From Prevotellaceae bacterium (GTDB lineage: Bacteria > Bacteroidota > Bacteroidia > Bacteroidales > UBA932), in contig JAITQP010000085.1 in the NCBI GenBank assembly GCA_031288885.1, positions 1 through 14,467 on the forward strand: DNA of 14,467 nucleotides, in the 5' to 3' direction. Both the position numbers and the translations under genes were made by a program. The notes beneath the pieces were generated by a model. The model had not been told where the DNA came from. It did no database searches and saw only the letters and a list, made by a program, of their open reading frames with translations. Numbering within the stretch: the stretch's first letter is position 1; every line of letters starts with the position of its first letter. Below, one piece after another: positions 7,343-14,198 of this stretch.

Positions 7343-7370
7343 ATATTCGTAATTCCTAATTTCTAATTTC
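7343..7370 (-). repeat. Heptad array F between ftsI and murE
   Basis: On the minus strand the units ATTAGAA, ATTAGGA and ATTACGA follow in 7-base register and end in ATAT. The TAG in the first units is the ftsI stop codon. Eighteen bases (ATTAGGAATTACGAATAT) are identical to array G, 5 kb away on the opposite strand. Confidence 0.88.
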
Positions 7371-9507
7371 CGCTGTGGCTCAGCGTTAGCGCTACCACGT
7401 CTCCCGCGGCGTAGGGCGTTCCCGCCTCCGGCGCTTGCCGCTGAATTGTTCCCCGCCCCGAAAACCTGACCTTTAGCCCGCTATTCTCCAGAATGTAGAT
7501 GGCATCCCGCAGAGCCATGTTGGTAACGTTGGGTATTAAGTTCTTCACCATTCCCCTGTTGTGGGCAAGCACCTCTGCGCCCTGCTGCTCGGTTGTTACC
7601 CAGTCGCCCGTGTGGCTTTTTGCGCTCACCGGCACGCCAAGCCACCCGAGCGCCTGCTGCAGCTTTGCGTAGCTGCCGCTCTTGGTGTAGGGCGCTTCGG
7701 CCAGCGGCGCGCGCTGGGTTACCGGCGGCAGCCACGTGATGGAGCGGGCGTATATCTTTTCGGCTATCGCCTTAAAGACCGGCGCGGCAATGAGGCCGCC
7801 GTATGCCCTGTTGGGCGTGTCGAACGTTTTGAACGCCACAATGCAGCTGTACACGGGGTTGTCGGCGGGGAAATAGCCCGCAAACGACGACAGCTTTTGG
7901 TTGGTGTAGCCCCGCTGCGGCTCGGCAATGTGGGCCGTTCCCGTTTTTCCGGCAATGCGAAAGGCGTCGCTCCGCGCCCTTTTGGCGGTGCCGTTCTCCA
8001 CCGTTCCCAGCAGCATTTGGTGCAGGTTGTCCAGCGTGTTTTTTGAGCAGATAGAAGCGTTCACCACCTGCGAGGGGAACGTTTTCACTATCCGCCCGTC
8101 CTGCCGCACCGCCTTAATGAACTTGGGGTGCACCATCACGCCGCCGTTTGCCACCGCGTTGTAGAGCGCCAGCGTTTGCATGGGCGTTATCTCCAGCTCG
8201 TAGCCAATGCTCATCATCTCCAGCGTGAGCCCCGAAAAGTTCTCCACCGACTTGATGTAGGGGGCAACGCCCGCCTTGCCCGGGGAGATGTCAAAGTTTA
8301 CCACCTCCTTGAGCTTGAGCGCCTCAATGCGCTCGGCGAAGTCTTTTTTGCCGTCCTTGTTGCCGTAAATTCTCTTCGAGAGCTCAATGGTGCCCACGTT
8401 CGACGACTTCTCAAACGCCTGCTGGAGGGTCAGCATGCCGCCCTTTGAGCCTTCGTCCTCAAAGGTTTTGCCGTAGCGCGTTGTTCGCCCGTCGTTGGTG
8501 TTCACGGTGTCGGCCAGCCGCAGGTTTTTTTCGAGCATAATCATGTACGACGCCAGCTTGAACGTAGAGCCCGGGTCTTTGCTGTAGTATAGCGCGTAGT
8601 TTTCTTTCTCCACAATGAGGTTGCTTCCCTCGCGCTTTTTGTTGGCAATGGCGCGCACCTCGCCGGTTGCCACCTCCATCACCACCGCCGTGCCCCACTC
8701 AAGGTCGTGGTTTTTGTGCAGGCTTTTCACAATTTCGCTTTCGGCCACCTCCTGCAAATCCACGTCGAGCGTTGTGATAATGTCGCAGCCCTCCACGGGC
8801 TCCACGTCGGGCTTGCTGCGCAGGGGTATCCACTGCCTCCCCACGGTGGGGTGGTACTTCTGCATGCCGGCTTTCCCCGACAGCTCCTTATTGAAAAAAT
8901 ACTCAATGCCGATGTAGCCTTTCCCCTCCCCGTTAATTCGCCCAATTGTGTTGCGCGCCATCTCCTCGTAGGGCTGAAGGCGCCATACCTGCGTTTCCAC
9001 AATCAGTCCGCCGCGGTTGGGCGTGTTGCGCAGGATTGGCAGCTTGCCGAGCGCTTTCTTTTCGCTGTAGGTAACGGTGCGCTTTACCAGCGGGCGGTAG
9101 CGAAACAGCGCGCTGTTGTTGAGCGCCTTTTGCCGGTCGGCTTTCAGCTCTTTGGCGTACGCTGCCGCGCTTTTGTCCTTGAGGATGCTGCTCAAGCCCC
9201 GCGCCAGCGAGTCTACGTACCTGTTGAATATCGTATCGTGAAGCCCCTTGGCGTTGAGGTCGGTAAACACCTTGTACTTGTAGATGCTGGTGGCCAGCAG
9301 CTTTTCGTCGTGCGCCAAGATGTTGCCGCGGCTCACCGGAATGGGCTTCTCCTTGTATATTTTTTCGTTGATGGTGACTACAACGTCTTTCTTGCCGTCC
9401 AAGCCGGCAATAACCCGTATCATCTGCGCCGTAACGGTAATGGCAACGCCCGCCACCGCGATATATACGATGGCAAACCGAGTGGTTATGGTTGACTTTA
9501 CAGACAT
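7363..9507 (-). CDS. ftsI: FtsI, septal peptidoglycan transpeptidase (class B PBP) with PASTA domain
   Basis: This D,D-transpeptidase cross-links septal peptidoglycan and partners with FtsW. The 714 residues comprise a short cytoplasmic N-terminus, a membrane anchor at about 11-33, a PBP dimerisation domain (about 50-225), the transpeptidase domain and one C-terminal PASTA repeat (about 645-714). The three penicillin-binding motifs are intact: STFK with catalytic Ser314 (314-317), SSN (368-370) and KTGT (521-524). Bacteroidota division PBPs often carry PASTA, so the domain is not unusual here. The ATG start is 45 bases after ftsL. The terminal asparagine and TAG stop lie at the start of heptad array F. 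A PBP2-type elongation enzyme is unlikely given the operon context. Confidence 0.96.
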   Translation of the reverse strand: MSVKSTITTRFAIVYIAVAGVAITVTAQMIRVIAGLDGKKDVVVTINEKIYKEKPIPVSRGNILAHDEKLLATSIYKYKVFTDLNAKGLHDTIFNRYVDSLARGLSSILKDKSAAAYAKELKADRQKALNNSALFRYRPLVKRTVTYSEKKALGKLPILRNTPNRGGLIVETQVWRLQPYEEMARNTIGRINGEGKGYIGIEYFFNKELSGKAGMQKYHPTVGRQWIPLRSKPDVEPVEGCDIITTLDVDLQEVAESEIVKSLHKNHDLEWGTAVVMEVATGEVRAIANKKREGSNLIVEKENYALYYSKDPGSTFKLASYMIMLEKNLRLADTVNTNDGRTTRYGKTFEDEGSKGGMLTLQQAFEKSSNVGTIELSKRIYGNKDGKKDFAERIEALKLKEVVNFDISPGKAGVAPYIKSVENFSGLTLEMMSIGYELEITPMQTLALYNAVANGGVMVHPKFIKAVRQDGRIVKTFPSQVVNASICSKNTLDNLHQMLLGTVENGTAKRARSDAFRIAGKTGTAHIAEPQRGYTNQKLSSFAGYFPADNPVYSCIVAFKTFDTPNRAYGGLIAAPVFKAIAEKIYARSITWLPPVTQRAPLAEAPYTKSGSYAKLQQALGWLGVPVSAKSHTGDWVTTEQQGAEVLAHNRGMVKNLIPNVTNMALRDAIYILENSGLKVRFSGRGTIQRQAPEAGTPYAAGDVVALTLSHSGN

Positions 9508-9552
9508 TACAGCAATCTTAAGCTAAAAAAAGAATTAAAAATTTGTTTGCGG

Positions 9553-9930
9553 CTACGGCTTAGCGTCGCCGCCGGCTATTCTCACGGGCGGCGTTTGCGC
9601 CTCCTTCAGGCTCAGCCCCCGCCGCTCCACCTCCCTCGCCACGCTGGTTTGGCTCGTAAGCCAGATGAGCCGCGCGTGGGTGGCGGTTGTTTCATCCTTC
9701 AGGTTGTTCACCTTCTCCTGAAGCAGCATCTTGCGCCTTACCTTGCGCTCCACCGCGTAGTGGTTGAAAATGTAGAAAAACCCAACGCCCAGAAGCGCCA
9801 CAATAGTCCACTTCCAGCTGCTCACCAGCCTGCGCAGGTTGGCGTTGCCGGTAATCACGTCCGTCAGCTTGAGCTTTGTTTTTTTCTTCAGCTCCCGTAC
9901 ATCCTCAAACTCTTCCGTTTTTAAAAACAT
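9553..9930 (-). CDS. ftsL: FtsL-like bitopic division protein
   Basis: This 125-residue protein has a basic cytoplasmic N-terminus, one membrane segment at about 39-59 (ending GVGFFYIFNHY), then a heptad-patterned coiled coil (about 60-110) in the periplasm. This layout, between rsmH and ftsI, is diagnostic of FtsL, the scaffold linking FtsQB to the FtsWI synthase; sequence conservation in the family is weak. Bacteroidota FtsL has often been mislabelled as an S-adenosylmethionine methyltransferase because of its neighbour. It starts 3 bases after the rsmH TAG stop, so translational coupling is likely. The proline- and glycine-containing C-terminal tail is probably disordered. Confidence 0.9.
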   Translation of the reverse strand: MFLKTEEFEDVRELKKKTKLKLTDVITGNANLRRLVSSWKWTIVALLGVGFFYIFNHYAVERKVRRKMLLQEKVNNLKDETTATHARLIWLTSQTSVAREVERRGLSLKEAQTPPVRIAGGDAKP

Positions 9931-9933
9931 GCG

Positions 9934-10827
9934 CTACGTTTTTTGTGCGATGCGGAGCTTTGCGCTTCGCGCCCGCGTGTTTTGCCGAATTTCTTCCTCT
10001 GTGGGCAGAATTACTTTTTTGTTGACGGCTTCGAGCGGCGCCACCAGCCTCCCAAAGGCGTCTTTTTCGGCCTTGCCGCTCGCGCTGCCGCACCGTATAA
10101 AGTTTTTTACCATCCTGTCCTCCAGCGAGTGGTAGGTGATAACCGACAGCCGTCCGCCCGCCTTCAGCGCCTTTGCCGCCTGCTCCAGCATTTGCGCCAG
10201 CGCCTGCAGCTCTTGGTTGACCTCTATGCGCAGCGCCTGAAAAACCTTTGCCAGATACTTGTGCTCGTCAAACGGCGGGAGCGCCGGCCTAATTGCCTCC
10301 ACGAGGGCTTGGGCTGTCGCAATGCTCGACTTTTTCCGCGCCTCCTCTATGAGCTTGGCGACTTTAGCGGCGTTGCTCAGCTCGCCGTAGCCGGCAAACA
10401 TCCTGCACAGCTCCTGCGCGCTGCGCGTGCTGAGGAGCGCTGCGGCGGTGCACCCGCCCTGCCGGTTCATCCGCATGTCGAGCGGCGCGTCAAAGCGGAA
10501 GGAGAAGCCGCGCTCGGCGGTGTCCAGCTGGTGCCACGACACCCCAAGGTCGCCCAAAATTCCGTCCACCGCCGCTACCGAGTGGTAGCGCAGGTAGCTG
10601 CGCAAAAAGCGGAAGTTGCCCTTTACGAGCGTCAGCCGCCTGTCGCCGGCAACGTTGCCGCCCTGCGCAGCGTCGGCGTCTTGGTCAAACGCTATCAGGC
10701 GACCCTTGCTGCCCAAGCGGCGCAGGATTTCGCGCGAATGCCCGCCGCCGCCAAAGGTGACGTCAACGTACGTGCCGTTGGGCTTCACCTCCAAGCCGGC
10801 TACGCTTTCCTCCAGCAAGACCGGCAC
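9934..10827 (-). CDS. rsmH: RsmH (MraW), 16S rRNA m4C1402 methyltransferase
   Basis: This S-adenosylmethionine-dependent enzyme N4-methylates C1402 in the ribosomal P site. Counting from the GTG, it has 297 residues with SAM motifs VTFGGGGHS (23-31), FDQDADA (47-53) and GILGDLGVS (about 89-97), then RGFSFRFDAPLDMRM (106-120), ALRIEVNQEL (198-207) and YHSLEDR (232-238). The start is unclear. No ATG is available, and GTG 10827-10825 falls on the valine of a conserved YHVPVLL block, dropping its Tyr-His. A CTG at 10851-10849 overlaps the mraZ TGA as CTGA and would give MKTSAPYHVPVLL, closer to homologues as I remember them. I keep the GTG because CTG is rare, but the protein probably begins upstream. 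An AAGGAG lies just before the CTG. Confidence 0.94.
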   Translation of the reverse strand: MPVLLEESVAGLEVKPNGTYVDVTFGGGGHSREILRRLGSKGRLIAFDQDADAAQGGNVAGDRRLTLVKGNFRFLRSYLRYHSVAAVDGILGDLGVSWHQLDTAERGFSFRFDAPLDMRMNRQGGCTAAALLSTRSAQELCRMFAGYGELSNAAKVAKLIEEARKKSSIATAQALVEAIRPALPPFDEHKYLAKVFQALRIEVNQELQALAQMLEQAAKALKAGGRLSVITYHSLEDRMVKNFIRCGSASGKAEKDAFGRLVAPLEAVNKKVILPTEEEIRQNTRARSAKLRIAQKT

Positions 10828-10847
10828 GTGATATGGCGCAGAAGTTT

Positions 10848-11300
10848 TCAGCTCTCCTTTCTCCTCAAATATTTTTTGCGCAGCGCCGCCGCCTCGTCGT
10901 CGGACACGATGCTGCGCTCGTAGGTAGCCTTGTCCCAGAGCTTTATTTTGTTGCCCACGCCCACAAACGCGACCTCCTTGCTGATGCCCGCTTTTTCGAT
11001 AAACCGCTTGGGCAGCTGTATGCGTCCGGCGGCGTCAACGTCCAGCGCGTCCATGTTTTGGAACAGGTCGTCAATCAGCAGCCGCTGCTCGTCGTCGTAC
11101 GGGTCGAGCGACTTCTCAAAGAACGCCACCTCCTGCTCGCACACCGCCTTGGTCATTATCGTAAGGTACTTTACCGCCGGCTCCCGCTGCACCACAAGCC
11201 GCACCTGACCGTCGCCCGAGGCGGCGGCAGCGCGGAATGCGGCGGGAAAGGGAACGCGCCCCTTGTCGTCGAGCTTGCACGTATGGCTACCTATAAACAT
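10848..11300 (-). CDS. mraZ: MraZ, dcw operon transcriptional repressor
   Basis: This 150-residue DNA-binding protein opens the operon. It has two SpoVT/AbrB-like swapped-hairpin halves, marked by LDDKGRVPFP (10-19) and VDAAGRIQLPKRF (88-100). MraZ assembles into rings and, in E. coli, represses its own operon by binding GTGGG-type repeats with 10-base spacing. A matching triple site lies upstream at 11341-11365, overlapping the promoter. The ATG start is followed by the expected MFIG-type N-terminus. The TGA stop overlaps a possible CTG start of rsmH. All downstream genes to murG share its strand. Confidence 0.96.
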   Translation of the reverse strand: MFIGSHTCKLDDKGRVPFPAAFRAAAASGDGQVRLVVQREPAVKYLTIMTKAVCEQEVAFFEKSLDPYDDEQRLLIDDLFQNMDALDVDAAGRIQLPKRFIEKAGISKEVAFVGVGNKIKLWDKATYERSIVSDDEAAALRKKYLRRKES

Positions 11301-11322
11301 TGAACATATAAATTTTATCGCA

Positions 11323-11354
11323 CAAAGTTACACATATCTTCCCATTTTGCAACA
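11323..11354 (-). promoter_or_regulatory. mraZ (dcw) promoter, Bacteroidota sigma-ABfr type
   Basis: The minus strand reads TGTTG (11354-11350), 19 bases, then TAACTTTG (11330-11323). This fits the Bacteroidota -33 TTG and -7 TAnnTTTG consensus with normal spacing. About 22 bases separate the -7 box from the mraZ ATG, leaving a short leader. Confidence 0.75.
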
Positions 11355-11365
11355 TTTTTACCCAC
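11341..11365 (-). promoter_or_regulatory. Probable MraZ operator, three 5-mers at 10-base spacing
   Basis: The minus strand shows GTGGG (11365-11361), five bases, ATGTT (11355-11351), five bases, ATGGG (11345-11341). The spacing equals that of known MraZ boxes; the middle element is degenerate. The site covers the -33 element of the mraZ promoter, so binding should block transcription. Confidence 0.65.
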
Positions 11366-11577
11366 TTAGCCTAAGGCGAAGTACTCAACAGCTCTCCCCC
11401 GCCTCCACGCTGTTGATATTATTTCGCTCATAGCCAGCATAGTAGCGTACATTTCGGGCGATTGCCAACGTACTATTAACAAAGTTTAAACACTTATTGT
11501 TCATAACTTTCCCGCCGCGAAATTATTTTTGACAAAATGGTGCGGCGAGGTAGCTGCTATCCATAAAATCCGTATCT
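11366..11577. other. Divergent intergenic region, no gene seen
   Basis: This stretch lies between the mraZ control region and the acyltransferase. I see no coding frame or recognisable RNA. It contains an 8-base inverted repeat (11385-11416) and a possible -7 element near its right end. Confidence 0.6.
11385..11416. repeat. Inverted repeat in the divergent region
   Basis: TCAACAGC (11385-11392) and GCTGTTGA (11409-11416) are perfect complements across a 16-base pyrimidine-rich loop. No T-tract follows, so it could be a protein-binding dyad or an RNA hairpin. It lies about 20 bases beyond the MraZ box. Confidence 0.5.
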
Positions 11578-11580
11578 TTG
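11573..11580 (+). promoter_or_regulatory. Possible -7 element for the acyltransferase gene
   Basis: TATCTTTG fits TAnnTTTG and lies 33 bases before the preferred GTG start. No TTG is found at the expected -33 distance, so the call is weak. If real, it rules out the upstream TTG at 11578 as start. Confidence 0.4.
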
Positions 11581-11613
11581 TTTTTTTTCCAAAAAAAATT
11601 CTACCTTAACGCC

Positions 11614-12429
11614 GTGGAAGCCATACAAACAATTGATATAGAAAAGCTCATCGCGTACAAAAATCCGCGCCTGCTGAGGTACATTCCGCGCTTTGTGCTG
11701 CGCTACCTCAAGCGAATTCTGCATCAGGACGAGGTTAACTACGTGCTGACAACCTACCGCACATCGGGGCTGGAGTTCCTCCGCGACTTAATCCGCCACC
11801 TCAACATCACCTACAGCGTGCAGGGCTTGGAGCGGCTGCAGCAGGGGCAGCGCTACCTGTTTGTCTGCAACCACCCGCTGGGCGCGCTCGACGGCGTGAT
11901 CATCATGAGCGCCATCGGCAACGTGTTCCCCAACATCAAATTTCCGGTAAACGATTTCCTGCTGCTGCTGCAACCGCTTCAGCCGCTGTTCCTGCCCATC
12001 AACAAGCACGGCGCGCAGCCGGCGGAGGCGGTGCGGCAGCTGCGCGAGCGCCTGAGCTCCGACGATCAGGTGCTCTACTTTCCCGCGGGGATTTGCTCGC
12101 GAAAAATCGGGGGCAAAATCACGGACTTGCCGTGGAAGAAAAGCTTCATAAAAATGGCGGTGGAGCACAAGCGAAGCGTTGTGCCCATGTTCTTTGACGG
12201 GCGCAACTCCAGCTTTTTTTACGGCTTGGCGAGCTGGCGAAAGCGCTTGGGGATAAAGGCCAACCTCGAGATGCTCTACCTCTCCGACGAGCTGTTCCGG
12301 CAGCGCAACAGCCGCTTCACGCTCCGCGTTGGCGAGGCCATCCCCCACGAAACGTTCACCAAGGAGAGGAAAACCGCCGGCTGGGTCGACTTTGTCCGCC
12401 AAAAAACTTACGCGCTGGGAGAAAGCTGA
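11614..12429 (+). CDS. PlsC-like O-acyltransferase, GlsA/OlsA-like
   Basis: This 271-residue protein of the lysophospholipid acyltransferase superfamily probably O-acylates an N-acyl amino-acid lipid made by the next gene. The acceptor motif NHPLGALDG (86-94) carries His87 and Asp93. FPAGICSR (156-163) stands where PlsC has FPEG, with alanine for glutamate; I recall the same in Bacteroidota homologues. The N-terminal block PRFVLRYLKRILHQDEVN (25-42) also fits this subfamily. I chose GTG 11614, which gives VEAIQTIDIEKLI. The upstream TTG at 11578 would add a low-complexity FFFQKK leader and overlaps a possible promoter. The next gene follows after a 45-base spacer made mostly of heptad array G, so the two are probably co-transcribed. 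An ordinary 1-acylglycerol-3-phosphate acyltransferase is the alternative; the partner gene favours aminolipid synthesis. Confidence 0.85.
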   Translation: MEAIQTIDIEKLIAYKNPRLLRYIPRFVLRYLKRILHQDEVNYVLTTYRTSGLEFLRDLIRHLNITYSVQGLERLQQGQRYLFVCNHPLGALDGVIIMSAIGNVFPNIKFPVNDFLLLLQPLQPLFLPINKHGAQPAEAVRQLRERLSSDDQVLYFPAGICSRKIGGKITDLPWKKSFIKMAVEHKRSVVPMFFDGRNSSFFYGLASWRKRLGIKANLEMLYLSDELFRQRNSRFTLRVGEAIPHETFTKERKTAGWVDFVRQKTYALGES

Positions 12430-12463
12430 AAATTACGAATTACGGATTAGGAATTACGAATAT
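12430..12463 (+). repeat. Heptad array G between the two acyltransferase genes
   Basis: Units ATTACGA, ATTACGG, ATTAGGA and ATTACGA in 7-base register start right after the TGA stop of the O-acyltransferase and end in ATAT. It shares 18 identical bases with array F. Confidence 0.88.
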
Positions 12464-12474
12464 TTGTTAATACA

Positions 12475-13440
12475 ATGATGGAACCAATTATTGCTCCGAT
12501 AGACAAGCGTCTTATCATGAAGGAGCTGAGCGAAGACAAGTTTTTGAAAAAAACCAATCGGGGCGATAACGAGCTCTATATCTTGGACAACAACAACGCC
12601 CCCAACACCTTGCTTGAGATTGGCCGCCTGCGCGAAATTAGCTTTCGCTTGGCGGGAGGCGGAACGGGAAAAGCTATCGACATCGACCAGTTTGACGTGT
12701 CGAAAAACCCCTACACGCAGCTCATCGTATGGAACCCGCGCGAGCAGGAAATTCTGGGGGGGTACCGCTACATTCACGCCGGCGAGTGCGACATTGCCGA
12801 CTTGGCAACCTCCGAGCTCTTCCGCTTCTCCGACAAGTTCAAAGCCAACTACATGCCCCAAACCATAGAGCTGGGGCGGTCGTTCGTGCAGCCCGACTTC
12901 CAAAGCTCCCGCCGCAACTCAAAAAGCCTCTACGCGCTCGACAACCTCTGGGACGGGCTGGGCGGATTGATAGTGCACTACCCCAACGCGCGCTACTTTT
13001 TCGGCAAGGTCACCATGTACCCCTCCTACAACGTGGCGGCGCGCAACATGGTGCTGTACTTTCTCCAAAAATACTTCCCCGACGCCGAAAACCTTGTGCG
13101 CCCCTTAGCCCCGCTGGAGCTGAACATGGACACGGCGGCGCTCGACGCGCTGTTTGCGGGGCGCAGCTACGCCGAAGGCCACAAAGTGCTCTCGCACGAG
13201 GTGCGCGCGCTGGGCGAGCACATCCCCCCGCTCATCAACTCCTACATGAACCTTTCGGCCACCATGAAAACCTTTGGCACCGCCATTAACCACGAGTTTG
13301 GCGCGGTGGAGGAGACGGGCATTCTCCTCACCATTGCCGACGTATATCCGGAGCGGGTAGACCGCCACATAAACGTCCGGCAGCGCGGAACGGCAGTCAT
13401 CAACCAGCTGTTTCCGCGGCGGCGCAAGCGGCATTTTTAA
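12475..13440 (+). CDS. glsB: GlsB/OlsB-type N-acyltransferase (hemolysin-like GNAT family)
   Basis: This 321-residue protein belongs to the GNAT-like family once labelled hemolysin (Acetyltransf_5, PF13444). Members attach a 3-hydroxy fatty acid to an amino acid: ornithine for OlsB and glycine for Bacteroides GlsB, and the family includes the commendamide synthases. Conserved blocks are IGRLREISFRLAGGGTG (49-65), NPYTQLIVWNP (78-88), ILGGYRYI (93-100), ELGRSFV (132-138), LDNLWDGLG (155-163) and FFGKVTMYPSY (175-185). The match to Bacteroides proteins as I remember them extends over nearly the full length, including EVRALGEHIPPLINSYMNLS and GTAINHEFG. The basic C-terminal tail (PRRRKRHF) may aid membrane contact. 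ATG codons at 12475 and 12478 are both usable. Substrate choice (glycine or another amino acid) cannot be read from sequence. In B. thetaiotaomicron the N-acyltransferase gene comes first; here the order is reversed. Confidence 0.85.
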   Translation: MMEPIIAPIDKRLIMKELSEDKFLKKTNRGDNELYILDNNNAPNTLLEIGRLREISFRLAGGGTGKAIDIDQFDVSKNPYTQLIVWNPREQEILGGYRYIHAGECDIADLATSELFRFSDKFKANYMPQTIELGRSFVQPDFQSSRRNSKSLYALDNLWDGLGGLIVHYPNARYFFGKVTMYPSYNVAARNMVLYFLQKYFPDAENLVRPLAPLELNMDTAALDALFAGRSYAEGHKVLSHEVRALGEHIPPLINSYMNLSATMKTFGTAINHEFGAVEETGILLTIADVYPERVDRHINVRQRGTAVINQLFPRRRKRHF

Positions 13441-13455
13441 CGAATATGGGGGAAG

Positions 13456-13486
13456 TTGCCTGTAACAAACTTTATTGCTACTTTTG
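13456..13486 (+). promoter_or_regulatory. Promoter of the SPOR-domain gene
   Basis: TTG at 13456-13458, 20 bases, then TACTTTTG at 13479-13486 fits the Bacteroidota -33/-7 consensus. The ATG at 13518 lies 31 bases downstream. This supports that start over the in-frame ATG at 13446, which precedes the promoter. Confidence 0.7.
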
Positions 13487-13517
13487 TGGAGATAGAGATA
13501 TTTTATACGCTGATGTT

Positions 13518-13925
13518 ATGAAAAGAATTGTTGTTATAGCGATGCTTGTAGCCACGTGCGGTAGCGTTGCCGTGGCGCAGGCGCCGGGGGTTATTAGCGT
13601 TAAGGCTTCTGCGGCGATAGAGCAGCTGGTGCAAAAGCACATTGCCTACAACGCTCAGCACCTCAAGATAGATGGATACCGCATTCGTATTTACCGCGAT
13701 AATAGCGGCAACGCGCGGCAACGCTCGCAGGAGATTTCGGATAACTTTGCGGGGCTGTTTTTGGACATCCCCGTTTACCGCAACTACGACAACCCGTACT
13801 TCAGGGTTTCCGTGGGCGATTTCCGCACCAAGGACGACGCCCTTCGGGTGTACGTGCACATCAAGCAGCTGTACCCCAAAGCTTACATTGTGCAGGAGGC
13901 CATTAACTTTCCCGCGCTACTATAG
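13518..13925 (+). CDS. Small exported SPOR-domain protein
   Basis: This 135-residue protein has a signal peptide (about 1-21, MKRIVVIAMLVATCGSVAVA) with likely cleavage near AQA, a short linker, and a SPOR domain over about 53-130 (GYRIRIYRDNSGNARQRS ... YFRVSVGDFRTKDDALRVYVHIKQLYPKAYIV). SPOR domains bind glycan strands lacking stem peptides, which are enriched at the septum, so a periplasmic role at the division site is likely. No catalytic domain is attached. The closing EAINFPAL is typical of small SPOR proteins in Bacteroidota, as I recall. The start is set by the signal peptide and the promoter just upstream. It has its own promoter and is probably transcribed separately from the acyltransferase pair. 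Confidence 0.85.
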   Translation: MKRIVVIAMLVATCGSVAVAQAPGVISVKASAAIEQLVQKHIAYNAQHLKIDGYRIRIYRDNSGNARQRSQEISDNFAGLFLDIPVYRNYDNPYFRVSVGDFRTKDDALRVYVHIKQLYPKAYIVQEAINFPALL

Positions 13926-13934
13926 GTAGAAAAA

Positions 13935-13954
13935 TTGGGGGCGGTGCTCTCCAA
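13935..13954 (-). terminator. Possible terminator hairpin facing the minus strand
   Basis: An imperfect stem (TTGGGGGC against GCTCTCCAA with wobble pairs and one bulge) has a 3-base loop. On the minus strand it is followed by five T residues. It could end transcription of the right-edge gene before it converges on the SPOR gene. The pairing is weak. Confidence 0.3.
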
Positions 13955-14037
13955 AATATGCATAGTACATTTCCCACTGCAGAATTTACAAATAATGGCG
14001 CAACGCGTGCACACGGGGCGCGGCGGTTTGCGAGGAG

Positions 14038-14177
14038 GTTCCTCGCTGCGCTCGGAATGACGGGCGGGAGGGGGAGGGGGAAGAGACGCGAGGCGTGCGG
14101 GGACGGCGGTTTGCACGCTTCGCGCCCCTTTCCCCCCTCATCCTCGCCCGTCATTCCGACCGGCGCGCGCGAGGAAC
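14038..14177. repeat. 140-base imperfect inverted repeat of CATTCCGAG-type units
   Basis: Outer arms GTTCCTCGC (14038-14046) and GCGAGGAAC (14169-14177) pair perfectly. TCGGAATGACGGGCG (14052-14066) pairs perfectly with 14145-14159. The inner arms 14087-14098 and 14113-14124 pair at 11 of 12 positions around a 14-base loop. Two copies of a dispersed repeat therefore stand head to head and could form a long cruciform or RNA hairpin. Confidence 0.8.
14062..14080 (+). other. G-quadruplex motif
   Basis: Four G-runs of 3, 3, 5 and 5 are separated by single-base loops (C, A, A). This is the pattern of a very stable quadruplex. It lies in the left arm of the 140-base inverted repeat. Confidence 0.7.
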
Positions 14178-14198
14178 GAGCGCGCGGAGCGGTGTTTA

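Noticed and set aside
11578..11613. TTG at 11578 as start of the O-acyltransferase
   Set aside because: It adds a low-complexity FFFQKK leader and falls within a possible -7 promoter box. The GTG at 11614 gives a family-like N-terminus.
13446..13517. Upstream ATG as start of the SPOR gene
   Set aside because: It would place 24 residues before a clear signal peptide and begin upstream of the TTG/TACTTTTG promoter.
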